Assembly (NCBI GenBank): GCA_964493765.1
Contig: CAZBPK010000102.1
Coordinates: 1-22,580, forward strand
Source of the DNA: CALLMJ01 sp964493765
Lineage (GTDB): Bacteria; Bacteroidota; Bacteroidia; J057; CALLMJ01
Length of the DNA: 22,580 nucleotides
Direction: 5' to 3'
Positions 15,778-22,557 of the stretch are shown here, piece by piece (position 1 is the first letter of the stretch; the number at the start of each line of letters is the position of its first letter). The notes beneath the pieces are model-generated. The model was not told where the DNA came from. It saw only the letters and a list, made by a program, of their open reading frames with translations, and ran no database searches. The translations under genes were made by a program, and so were the position numbers.

Positions 15778-16572
15778 TTATTTACCATCAGGATAATTTC
15801 CACTAACGAACACACAATTAGGTGATTTTCCATAATTTTTTTGAGGAGTTCTAACCAAAAAAGGTGCAGAACTTTGGGTTTGAACCCATCTAAAAAGAGT
15901 GTCAGCCCAGATTCTTGAAGCACCTCTTGTGGGGTGAGCACCATCTCTTGCTCTGGCTAATGGTAAGTCTTTAGAGACAAAAAATCTTTTTTTTCCTAAT
16001 TTACTTTCTAACAATTGATTAATACCTGTGTCAGGTTTCCAATTGGGTGGTCCAATCCAGATTAATTTTATATCACCAACCTGAGATAAAATATTATCTA
16101 CATATTTTGCACGGTCTTCAATAATATTACGAATAAAAAGTTCATTAGAACCTAAGGCAATAAAAACAATGGTAGGTTTATAAAAATCAATGAGTTTTTT
16201 TAATTGTTCTGATTGCCCCCAAACTAAAGTTGAGGAACTATACCATATTGCAGGAAACAAATCATGCCCATTTTCTTCTGCATAATCTTTAAAAGCAAAC
16301 ATGAGCCCTTCAACCATAGAATCTCCAGTTAATAAAATTCTTTGAGGAGTTGTATCTAATTTTATGGTACAAGTTTCAATAAGTTCTTTAGAAATTTTAT
16401 CAACTAAATGAGGTTCATGGATTGAGGTTTCAGGATAAAAAAATGCATTAAGCTTATTTTTTTTGAGTTCCAATCCCAACAATGAAATAGGCTTAGGGTA
16501 AAAGCTGTACCCCCAAAAAACCAATAGTATAAAAAAAACGAGTAATAAGGGTTCCTTTAAAGGGTTATTCAT
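15778..16572 (-). CDS. Membrane-anchored SGNH/GDSL hydrolase
   Basis: A 264-residue protein with an N-terminal hydrophobic anchor (about residues 9-25). A periplasmic SGNH-hydrolase domain follows. The blocks are visible: GDSMVEG (83-89, with nucleophile Ser85), GSNE (141-144) and DGAHP with Asp210 and His213 as the catalytic pair. Families of this kind are esterases or acetyltransferase partners acting on cell-wall or surface polysaccharides. The substrate is unknown. Its start overlaps the stop of the GNAT gene by 4 bases (ATGA at 16569-16572), so the two are probably translationally coupled. Confidence 0.85.
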   Translation of the reverse strand: MNNPLKEPLLLVFFILLVFWGYSFYPKPISLLGLELKKNKLNAFFYPETSIHEPHLVDKISKELIETCTIKLDTTPQRILLTGDSMVEGLMFAFKDYAEENGHDLFPAIWYSSSTLVWGQSEQLKKLIDFYKPTIVFIALGSNELFIRNIIEDRAKYVDNILSQVGDIKLIWIGPPNWKPDTGINQLLESKLGKKRFFVSKDLPLARARDGAHPTRGASRIWADTLFRWVQTQSSAPFLVRTPQKNYGKSPNCVFVSGNYPDGK

Positions 16573-16991
16573 GAAGTTTTTAATTTCATTAAAATATGCG
16601 GGATATTGGCTTCATAAAAAATATCACCTTCAGGAACGAAATTTAAATATTCATAAAAAATTTGTACACCAACTTGTGCATGTAAATAAATAGGATAAGC
16701 AGGGTCTAATTGTTGTATAACATGCTCAATGATTTTTTTTCCAACTCCTTTATTTCTAAATTGAGGCAAAACACAGTTTCTTTCAATTTTTTGCCCTTTA
16801 TCTGTAAGTCTAACTCTACAAGCACCGCATACTTTTCCATCTTGATAAGCCAAATAATGAGTTGCAGTTTTATCAAATTCATCTCTATCTTCTTCAATAG
16901 GAACGCCTTGTTCTTCTACAAAAACTTTCTTCCTTATTTCTAATGCTTTTTCGTAGTCTTCTTGATTAGTTATAACTTTTACAATAATCAT
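16569..16991 (-). CDS. GNAT family N-acetyltransferase
   Basis: A 140-residue acetyltransferase, predicted to move an acetyl group from acetyl-CoA to an unknown amine. EALEIRKKVFVEEQGVPIEEDRDEFD-type N-terminal text (residues about 15-40) is typical of the YjcF/ElaA-like GNAT branch. The acetyl-CoA pyrophosphate loop is in PQFRNKGVGKKIIEHVI (about 76-92), and the C-terminal HAQVGVQIFYEYLNFVPEG is also typical. It is the first gene of a pair with the SGNH hydrolase and has a good promoter just upstream. Confidence 0.9.
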   Translation of the reverse strand: MIIVKVITNQEDYEKALEIRKKVFVEEQGVPIEEDRDEFDKTATHYLAYQDGKVCGACRVRLTDKGQKIERNCVLPQFRNKGVGKKIIEHVIQQLDPAYPIYLHAQVGVQIFYEYLNFVPEGDIFYEANIPHILMKLKTS

Positions 16992-17009
16992 AGGCTTTTG
17001 ATTATTTCA

Positions 17010-17039
17010 CAAAGATAAAAAATTTTTTGTTTAACCAAA
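17010..17039 (-). promoter_or_regulatory. Promoter of the GNAT-SGNH pair
   Basis: On the minus strand TTTG (17036-17039) and TATCTTTG (17010-17017) are 18 bases apart, a full match to the Bacteroidota TTTG / TAnnTTTG arrangement. The -7 box ends 18 bases before the GNAT start codon. Confidence 0.65.
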
Positions 17040-17046
17040 TTTTTTT

Positions 17047-17877
17047 TTAATTTTTAATGGATAAATTCAAAATTTTAATATCCTTATAATATTCTTTTTG
17101 AACTAAAACCTCATTTTGGTAAATCCAAACTTCGTTTTCAATGTAAAATTTTTTATCAATGAATTCGTATTTTTTAAAATCAAAACGCATCATAACTTGT
17201 GGACTTACCTCCTCAATAATTCTTAATACTTGAAGAGTTTTTTCATCTATCCACCATTGATTTTTAGTAAAATCATTAGGTTTTGCTCCAATTACTCTTA
17301 CTTTTTTGCCATCTAATTCTGTAGAATAGCTCAAATTCAGGTCAATTCCAAAGCTATTTACTTTTTCTAAAGAAGTTTTATAAGGATAAAAAGCAAAACC
17401 ACCTATCATAAACAAAAGTCTATTCGGTGCATATTTTTTTTCTTTTAACACCCCAAAATCGTAACGGTAGGAACTGTCATTTTGAAATAAAACATAGTTA
17501 CCGTTATTCATACCAAATTGGATTCTAAAGTATTTTGGGTAATTTACTTCTTCATACCAAACGGAATTTCCGTAAAGACTGTCATTTTTGTAGTGTTCAT
17601 TTTCTTGTTTAAATTCGTAATGTTTAGGGATTCTGTTAAGGTTAGCAAGATAAAATTTTTTGTAAAACTTTTTAGCAGATTGAATTTTTTGAGCGTTAGC
17701 GAAGGAAAAAGAGAGAAAAAAAAGGAAAAAAAGTGCAGCTTTTGAGTAAGCGTGAGGGATGTGTAGGGGAAGCACTGCCTTTGACTGAAAGGAAAAGGAT
17801 TGCCGAAGCGAATAGCGAAGCCCGAAGCAGCCCGACCCGTAGCGAAGCAAGGGACACGCCCTAATAATCTTAATCAT
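17047..17877 (-). CDS. Secreted protein, possibly LolA-like, with repeat inserted before its signal peptide
   Basis: A 276-residue exported protein. The part after the signal peptide is beta-rich (YRYDFGVLKEKKYA, WWIDEKTLQVLRIIEEV, MMRFDFKKYEFIDKKFYIEN). This pattern is reminiscent of LolA-like outer-membrane lipoprotein-sorting folds, but the match is weak and I do not assign a function. The start codon overlaps the previous stop (ATGA at 17874-17877), so it is well fixed. After MIKII, the next 38 or so residues come from the dispersed repeat at 17747-17861. A normal signal peptide then follows: KAALFFLFFLSFSFANAQ. There is no ATG between the repeat and this signal peptide, so the extended N-terminus is translated unless an unusual start codon is used. 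It is the last gene of the DUF420 operon. Confidence 0.75.
   Translation of the reverse strand: MIKIIRACPLLRYGSGCFGLRYSLRQSFSFQSKAVLPLHIPHAYSKAALFFLFFLSFSFANAQKIQSAKKFYKKFYLANLNRIPKHYEFKQENEHYKNDSLYGNSVWYEEVNYPKYFRIQFGMNNGNYVLFQNDSSYRYDFGVLKEKKYAPNRLLFMIGGFAFYPYKTSLEKVNSFGIDLNLSYSTELDGKKVRVIGAKPNDFTKNQWWIDEKTLQVLRIIEEVSPQVMMRFDFKKYEFIDKKFYIENEVWIYQNEVLVQKEYYKDIKILNLSIKN
17747..17861 (-). repeat. GC-rich dispersed repeat, copy C (inside the LolA-like gene)
   Basis: On the minus strand it begins GGGCGTGTCCC and ends CATCCCTCACGCTTA, in the sense direction of the host gene from codon 6. It is nearly identical to copy B but is read in a different frame. All three sense frames of this copy are free of stop codons across its length. 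Confidence 0.9.
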
Positions 17878-18242
17878 GAAAATACTTTGGTAAGTGATTG
17901 AAAAGTTTCTGGGTGTTTAATATTGAGATACAACAAAAATAATCCCGCTAAAAGCAAAAGTGTTAAAATGGTTTTGATGATTTTTAAAATGGCTTTAAAG
18001 GCAATAAAGAAAGGTAAAAATTTAGTAACCAAAAAAGTAGCTGCTAATCCAGAACCTGCTGCACTCGTTGTTTGTACAACCATAGGCGATACTTTTGAAC
18101 TAATATATGCTACTGCATACTGAAATGCAATGTAAATTATACCTATTAAAACCAAAAAAAATCCTAATTTTATTAAAATCCTTGAGGTCATATTTGAATT
18201 TTGAGTTTGATTTTTTTCTGGGTATTTGTCTAACCAGCTCAT
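17874..18242 (-). CDS. Small membrane protein of unknown function
   Basis: I do not recognise this 122-residue protein. A short polar N-terminus is followed by a transmembrane segment (about residues 23-45, LIKLGFFLVLIGIIYIAFQY). A Gly/Ala/Ser/Thr-rich segment comes next (SAAGSGLAATFLVTK), then one or two hydrophobic helices to about residue 108. It lies 6 bases after the CPMC mini-protein gene and overlaps the LolA-like gene by 3-4 bases. The tight spacing supports a real gene co-expressed with the DUF420 cluster. Confidence 0.7.
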   Translation of the reverse strand: MSWLDKYPEKNQTQNSNMTSRILIKLGFFLVLIGIIYIAFQYAVAYISSKVSPMVVQTTSAAGSGLAATFLVTKFLPFFIAFKAILKIIKTILTLLLLAGLFLLYLNIKHPETFQSLTKVFS

Positions 18243-18248
18243 ACAAAA

Positions 18249-18467
18249 TTACAGTTTATTACGATTTTTCCAATACCAATAACCAAAAATGCTTGCAATT
18301 ATATAAGGAACAGCTAATAAATAAATAATTCCACTGTTCAAACCTAAACCCACTTTTCCACCACTTTCAATTCCCGCTTGAACATTTTGTTTGCACATAG
18401 GACATTGAGCCATTAAAAAACTCCATTGAACAATAAACATTATTAAAAACAACAATAATTTTTTCAT
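18249..18467 (-). CDS. CPMC-motif small exported membrane protein
   Basis: A 72-residue protein with a signal peptide or first helix (MKKLLLFLIMFIVQWSFLMA) followed at once by CPMC, a CxxC motif that would face the periplasm. A C-terminal transmembrane helix follows (IIYLLAVPYIIASIFGYWYW) with a basic tail. A C-x-x-C next to a DUF420 gene suggests a role in metal or thiol handling during respiratory oxidase assembly, but this is inference. It begins 4 bases after the DUF420 gene. Confidence 0.75.
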   Translation of the reverse strand: MKKLLLFLIMFIVQWSFLMAQCPMCKQNVQAGIESGGKVGLGLNSGIIYLLAVPYIIASIFGYWYWKNRNKL

Positions 18468-18471
18468 AACT

Positions 18472-19011
18472 TTATGAATAATAAGGTGAAATCATCAAAT
18501 AAACTATTACGCCAGTGATGGAAACGTAAAGCCAAATCGGAAAGGTGTATTTTACAATTTTTTTATGTAATTCAACTTGGGAATTAATACCTCTATAAAT
18601 AGAAAAAAGTGCTAAGGGTACTACAAAAATAGCAAGAAAAATATGGGTAATTAAAAAGAAGAAGTAAAGATAACGGATCATTCCATCACTGCCAAAACGA
18701 GTTTCTGGAACAGAAGCATGGTAAATTACATAAGAAACTAAAAATAAGGTAGACAAAATTAAAGCAGCAAACATAGAAGCTTTATGAAGTTTCAAATTTT
18801 TGTTTTTGATAAAATAAACCCCTAAAATCAACAAAAGACTTACGGTAAAATTGATACCAGCATTAAGAGTTGGTAAAAACTTAACGTTAAAACCCGTAAT
18901 ATTTAATTTAGGCATATACAACAAAATAGCCACCACTACGGGGATAGCAATTGATAAAACCCAAATTAAAGGCACATAAACTTTATCTTTTAAAACTTGA
19001 TTTTTTTCCAT
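18472..19011 (-). CDS. DUF420 membrane protein (CtaM-like)
   Basis: A 179-residue integral membrane protein with about five helices. Conserved polar residues fit the DUF420 family: LNAGINFTVSLLLILG, KLHKASMFAALILS, SYVIYHASVPETRFG, LITHIFLAIFVVPLAL and LHKKIVKYTFPIWLYVSITG. These include His residues within or near the membrane. The Bacillus relative CtaM is needed for cytochrome oxidase function. The role here is inferred from family membership only. It is the first gene of a four-gene minus-strand operon and is divergent from nuoC. Confidence 0.88.
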   Translation of the reverse strand: MEKNQVLKDKVYVPLIWVLSIAIPVVVAILLYMPKLNITGFNVKFLPTLNAGINFTVSLLLILGVYFIKNKNLKLHKASMFAALILSTLFLVSYVIYHASVPETRFGSDGMIRYLYFFFLITHIFLAIFVVPLALFSIYRGINSQVELHKKIVKYTFPIWLYVSITGVIVYLMISPYYS

Positions 19012-19019
19012 AAATTTTA

Positions 19020-19053
19020 AACAATAGTGAATGCAATATTGTTCGCAAATATA
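19020..19053 (-). promoter_or_regulatory. DUF420 operon -7 box and leader inverted repeat
   Basis: On the minus strand TATATTTG (19046-19053) matches TAnnTTTG. No -33 element at the right distance was seen. Between it and the start codon is the inverted repeat AACAATA (19020-19026) / TATTGTT (19037-19043). It covers the expected transcription start and could be an operator or leader hairpin. Confidence 0.45.
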
Positions 19054-19090
19054 CTACAATTTTCAAGAATAAGAAAAGTTTTTTATAGGG

Positions 19091-19121
19091 TTTGGAAATA
19101 AAAAAATGTTTTTATAATATT
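19091..19121 (+). promoter_or_regulatory. nuoC promoter
   Basis: TTTG (19091-19094), a 19-base spacer and TAATATTG (19114-19121, one mismatch to TAnnTTTG) fit the Bacteroidota arrangement. The predicted transcription start is about 19128, so an in-frame TTG at 19092 cannot be the start codon, which supports the ATG at 19143. Confidence 0.5.
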
Positions 19122-19142
19122 GCAGTTCAAAATAAGCATTCA

Positions 19143-19634
19143 ATGGGTACATACATAGAACAATTAAAATCCACCCAACAGCAAAATATATTAGAGGTTA
19201 AAGAATATGCAGGGGAAGTTACTTTTATTGTAAAATTATCGGGTTTGCATGATTTTTTAAAAGATTTAAAAACAAATCAAGGCTTTAATTATCTTGTGGA
19301 TATTGTTGTAACCGATTTATACGAAGATGGTGATAGATTTGAAATTTCATATAATATTTTCAATTTGTCTAACAACTCTCGTGTTCGTGTAAAATCAAAA
19401 GTATCTGAAGATAAACCCGAAGTACCAACAGTTACAGATATTTGGCCTTCAGCAAATTGGTATGAAAGGGAACAATATGACATGATGGGTGTAATTTTTA
19501 CGGGTCATCCTGATTTAAGAAGAATTTATATGCCCGAGGATTTTGAATATTTCCCTTTGAGAAAAGAATTTCCTCTTATTGGAATTCCAGGTTCTATCCA
19601 AACACCAGAAAAAGATCCCCCCAAAGGATATTAA
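19143..19634 (+). CDS. nuoC: NADH-quinone oxidoreductase subunit C
   Basis: A 163-residue subunit of the peripheral arm of respiratory complex I. The family signature is intact: WYEREQYDMMGVIFTGHPDL followed by RRIYMPEDFEYFPLRKEFPL. The C-terminal tail PEKDPPKGY is short. Subunit D, often fused to or following subunit C, is not next to it: the next gene is an HTTM protein after a strong terminator. The gene is therefore separate from the rest of the complex I genes in this window. Confidence 0.93.
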   Translation: MGTYIEQLKSTQQQNILEVKEYAGEVTFIVKLSGLHDFLKDLKTNQGFNYLVDIVVTDLYEDGDRFEISYNIFNLSNNSRVRVKSKVSEDKPEVPTVTDIWPSANWYEREQYDMMGVIFTGHPDLRRIYMPEDFEYFPLRKEFPLIGIPGSIQTPEKDPPKGY

Positions 19635-19658
19635 TACATGTTTTTCATATTTTTGTTA

Positions 19659-19687
19659 AACTCTCTGGTTTTCTAGAGGGTTTTTTT
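19659..19687 (+). terminator. Intrinsic terminator of nuoC
   Basis: AACTCTCTGG (19659-19668) pairs along its whole length with CTAGAGGGTT (19673-19682, two G:T pairs) around a TTTT loop, followed by a T tract. Its T tract runs directly into the -7 box of the next gene. Confidence 0.8.
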
Positions 19688-19694
19688 ATTTTTG
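19687..19694 (+). promoter_or_regulatory. Candidate -7 box of the HTTM gene
   Basis: TATTTTTG matches TAnnTTTG and lies 18 bases before the ATG at 19713. The -33 region would fall within the nuoC terminator stem, and no TTTG is found there. A second TATTTTTG occurs at 19648-19655, before the terminator. Confidence 0.4.
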
Positions 19695-19712
19695 CAATCA
19701 AACCTTAGATTT

Positions 19713-21056
19713 ATGAAACTGAATTTTTCAATATTACAAAAGCCTTATCCTATAGAAACATTAGCTTTTTTTAGAATAATTTTTGGGTTCTTAATGTTTT
19801 TTTCTGTTCTCCGTTTTTTTTGGAATGGTTGGATTGAAGAACTTTATATAAAACCTGAATATTTTTTTTCTTACTATGGATTAGAATGGATTAAGCCTTT
19901 CAAAAGTCCTTATATTTATTATTTGTTTAGCATTTGTGCAATTAGTGCCTTAGGAATTGCGTTTGGTTTTTGGTATCGTGCCAACACTGCAATTTTTTTC
20001 TTAACTTTTACTTACATAGAATTAATGGATAAATCTAACTATTTGAATCACTATTACCTAATCAGCATGTTAAGTTTTTTGTTAATCTTTTTACCAGCCC
20101 ATAAAGCCTATTCAATAGACGTAAAACTAAATCCTCAAATTTTTTCTAAGCAAGTTCCTTATTACATGATTTTGATTCTAAAACTCCAAATTGTTTCCGT
20201 TTATTTTTTTGGGGGCTTATGTAAAATCAAGTACGATTGGTTAATCATGGCACAACCCTTAAAAATTTGGTTGGGAAGTTCCAGTCATTGGTTTTTATTA
20301 GGACCCATTTTTGCCCAAGAGTGGGCAGCTTATTTATTTTCTTGGGGAGCGATGCTTATGGATTTATCCTTGCCTTTTCTTTTATTCTACCAACCTACTC
20401 GTATTTATGCTTTTCTCATGGCATTTACTTTCCATCTCTTGACCCATCTTTTATTCTACATTGGAATGTTTCCTTTTATTATGTCAGCTTGTATATTAAT
20501 ATTTTTTGAACCCCAATTGCATCAAAAAATCTTGACTTTTTTTAAAATTCATCTACTCAACCCGAAAAACAACATAAAAAATAACCCATTACCCAAACCA
20601 TTTTCCTATTCAATTTTTAAAATCTTCTTACCGATTTTCATGGGATTACAATTGTTTTTACCTTTTAGGTTTTTATTATATCCAGGGAATATGCTTTGGA
20701 CAGAAGAAGGTTTTCGTTTTGCTTGGCATATTATGCTAATTGAAAAAGCTGCACATTTAGAATACCTCATCAAAGAACCTAATACTCAAAAACAATGGAT
20801 TGAACATCCCGAGAACTATCTCACAAAAAATCAAGTAAAACAACTTTCTACTCAACCCGATATGATATTGGAATTTGCCCATTTTTTGAAGGATAAATAC
20901 CAAAAGGAAGGCAAAATAATTGAAGTTTACGCAGATAGTTACTGTTCTTTGAATGGAAGACCCTCTCAAGTTTATGTGAACCCTAATGTAAATTTAGCAG
21001 AAAAAACTTATACCCCGTTTAAGGCATTTGATTGGATTATGCCTTTGAAGGATTAA
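19713..21056 (+). CDS. HTTM domain membrane protein (vitamin K-dependent gamma-carboxylase-like)
   Basis: A 447-residue polytopic membrane protein with an HTTM (horizontally transferred transmembrane) domain over about residues 10-285. Visible are ETLAFFRIIFGFLMFFSVLR, GLEWIKPFKSPYIYYLF, LLIFLPAHKAYSIDVKL and LKLQIVSVYFFGGLCKIKYD. A soluble C-terminal part follows. The family includes vitamin K-dependent gamma-glutamyl carboxylase, but bacterial HTTM proteins are mostly uncharacterised and carboxylase activity cannot be assumed. An in-frame TTG at 19692 lies inside the -7 box, so the ATG was chosen. Repeat copy D begins 17 bases after the stop. Confidence 0.87.
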   Translation: MKLNFSILQKPYPIETLAFFRIIFGFLMFFSVLRFFWNGWIEELYIKPEYFFSYYGLEWIKPFKSPYIYYLFSICAISALGIAFGFWYRANTAIFFLTFTYIELMDKSNYLNHYYLISMLSFLLIFLPAHKAYSIDVKLNPQIFSKQVPYYMILILKLQIVSVYFFGGLCKIKYDWLIMAQPLKIWLGSSSHWFLLGPIFAQEWAAYLFSWGAMLMDLSLPFLLFYQPTRIYAFLMAFTFHLLTHLLFYIGMFPFIMSACILIFFEPQLHQKILTFFKIHLLNPKNNIKNNPLPKPFSYSIFKIFLPIFMGLQLFLPFRFLLYPGNMLWTEEGFRFAWHIMLIEKAAHLEYLIKEPNTQKQWIEHPENYLTKNQVKQLSTQPDMILEFAHFLKDKYQKEGKIIEVYADSYCSLNGRPSQVYVNPNVNLAEKTYTPFKAFDWIMPLKD

Positions 21057-21073
21057 TACTTTCATCATTTTTT

Positions 21074-21204
21074 GGGCGTGCCCCTTGCTACGCTGCGGGT
21101 CGGGCTGCTTCGGGCTTCGCTTTCGCTTCGGCAATCCTTTGGTTGCTCAATCATTCGCAACCAAAGGCAGTGCCACTTCGTGCCCTCCGCATCCCTCACG
21201 CTTA
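21074..21204 (+). repeat. GC-rich dispersed repeat, copy D
   Basis: It begins GGGCGTGCCCC and ends CATCCCTCACGCTTA. It is intergenic, between the HTTM gene and the damaged recX copy. Its centre differs from the other copies but makes a perfect 11-bp hairpin: CCTTTGGTTGC (21136-21146) with GCAACCAAAGG (21157-21167). Confidence 0.88.
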
Positions 21205-21242
21205 CCAAGCTTTAAAAGCATCTCCTATAAATGTTTATAACC

Positions 21243-21328
21243 AAATAAATTCCTCTAAATTCTATCAATCCAAACTTTAATTCTTCGTTTTTATTTTGTA
21301 CTCTAATGATTATTCAAAATTTTAAATC
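21243..21328 (+). repeat. Left copy of a duplicated recX upstream region
   Basis: This block matches 22492-22580 with five substitutions and three bases fewer in two T runs, and runs from the upstream flank through the first eight codons of recX. In this copy the -7 box is shortened to TATTTTG, one base less than TAnnTTTG. Confidence 0.85.
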
Positions 21329-21751
21329 TATCCGTAAAAAATTATTGATTTCATTGAAGAACTCAAAAATGAAAATTTTTTAGATGAAGAACGTTATGTA
21401 AAATCTTTTGTAAAAGGAAAGTTTAGAAATTTTGATTGGGGAAAACAAAAAATTCTCTATGAGTTAATAGCTCAAAATTTTTCTTCAAAACTTATTGAAA
21501 TCACTTTAATGGAAATTGATGATGAAGAATATTTTCAAAAATTATATCAATTAGCAAGGAAAAAATTAACATCTTTACAGAAAGATGAACATGCTTATAG
21601 GAAAACCCAAAAGTATTTATTCCAGAAGGGTTATGAAATTGAGAACATTCAAAAAGTTTTAAAAAAAAATATCTCAAAAGTAATCGCTTACCCGCCAATT
21701 TTTTTAGGGAATAATAAATTGAATAAAATTCCCGCATTAGGTCTAAGATAA
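21306..21751 (+). pseudogene. recX: Degraded recX copy
   Basis: RecX modulates RecA. Here the original start (ATG 21306) gives MIIQNFKSIRKKLL and then hits TAG at 21381. The rest of RecX continues in another frame from 21338: IIDFIEELKNENFLDEERYV, then KGKFRNFDWGKQKILYELIA, LMEIDDEEYFQKLYQLARKK and KYLFQKGYEIENIQKVLKKN (homology ends near 21670). About 25-30 residues of the first RecX helical repeat are missing between the two parts, so at least one deletion plus a frameshift occurred. The frame then runs to a stop at 21749-21751, through the antisense of the neighbouring gene, with no native stop codon. The promoter is also damaged. A shorter product from the ATG at 21509 is possible but unlikely to be functional. 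Confidence 0.8.
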
Positions 21752-22323
21752 TGAAAAGAGGTATCCCATTCTTTATGGTATTTCGCCCCAATAAAAAGGC
21801 TTACATTAGTCATAAAACTGCGATGATGATTACTAAATTTGATAGTAGGACCATTGATGTTAAGTCTTGCCAATAGATTATATCCCATATAATTTTCTAG
21901 TAAATTCGTATCGGTTAAAGGCATTTGCCAAGGTCTTTTTCCTTGCTCCCAACCTGCACCTAACATGAATGCAAAAACTACATGCTTCCAATTATCCAAT
22001 TTCAAAAAACTATAAAGAAAAGAAGCAGAATATTGCATTCCTCCATGAGACCATTTTCCATTCAAATAATTTTTTGTGGAAATAAAATGGAAAGAATTTT
22101 CACGCGTAAGAGCCGCTTCTATAATGAAATAAGGGAAGTAAGAGTTATGACAAAAATGCCCTCTATTGAGCTGAAAAACAATCCCTTGCCCTTCTATCGC
22201 TTGAAAACCTAAACCAGGCCTCAACATCCTTTCGTTTCTTTGGGCTTCTTTATACCAATTTTGAGCATTGCCCCAACTAAAAAAAACAAGCATTCCTATA
22301 ATACTCATCCACTTAAACATCAT
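21688..22323 (-). CDS. Secreted protein of unknown function
   Basis: I do not recognise this family. From the ATG at 22323 the product is 211 residues with a signal peptide (MMFKWMSIIGMLVFFSWGNA). The mature part is rich in aromatic and beta-forming residues (FHFISTKNYLNGKWSHGGMQ, VFAFMLGAGWEQGKRPWQMP) and ends in LRPNAGILFNLLFPKKIGG. This could be a small outer-membrane beta barrel, which is inference only. A second ATG at 22320 is equally possible, and the open frame extends up to 22365, upstream of the -7 box at 22338. Its 3' end overlaps the tail of the convergent recX remnant. Confidence 0.75.
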   Translation of the reverse strand: MMFKWMSIIGMLVFFSWGNAQNWYKEAQRNERMLRPGLGFQAIEGQGIVFQLNRGHFCHNSYFPYFIIEAALTRENSFHFISTKNYLNGKWSHGGMQYSASFLYSFLKLDNWKHVVFAFMLGAGWEQGKRPWQMPLTDTNLLENYMGYNLLARLNINGPTIKFSNHHRSFMTNVSLFIGAKYHKEWDTSFHYLRPNAGILFNLLFPKKIGG

Positions 22324-22337
22324 ATTCAATTTATACA

Positions 22338-22345
22338 CAAAAATA
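22338..22345 (-). promoter_or_regulatory. Candidate -7 box of the secreted-protein gene
   Basis: On the minus strand TATTTTTG matches TAnnTTTG, 14 bases before the ATG at 22323. A TTTG (22371-22374) lies 25 bases further upstream, slightly longer than usual. It argues against the longer start at 22365. Confidence 0.45.
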
Positions 22346-22542
22346 TAAATTTTTTCTATCAGCATTTACCCAAAATAACCAATTTCTTACTTCTAATAGA
22401 TTTTTTTGGTAATCCATTGTTTACCACCTTTATAGTGTTCGTTTATCCATAAAAAATAATGCAGTTTTTGCAAATCTTTGAAAAAAATATAAAATAAATT
22501 CCCTTAAATTCTATAAATCCAAACTTTAATTCTTCGTTTTTT

Positions 22543-22550
22543 TATTTTTG
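22543..22550 (+). promoter_or_regulatory. -7 box of the second recX copy
   Basis: TATTTTTG matches TAnnTTTG and lies seven bases before the ATG at 22558, giving a very short or absent leader. The equivalent site in the left copy lacks one T. Confidence 0.5.
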
Positions 22551-22557
22551 TACTCTA

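Noticed and set aside
3231..21204. CRISPR-like array suggested by repeated sequence.
   Set aside because: The four copies are kilobases apart, on both strands, partly inside genes, with no spacers or cas genes.
21032..21280. An ORF running from the end of the HTTM gene through repeat copy D.
   Set aside because: It overlaps the HTTM stop, its sequence is mostly translated repeat, and it has no domain or promoter of its own.
21306..21383. Programmed -1 frameshifting at the A6 run (21336-21341) that would join the two recX frames.
   Set aside because: The joined product would still lack the N-terminal helical region, the promoter is damaged and another recX start follows. Decay explains the data better.
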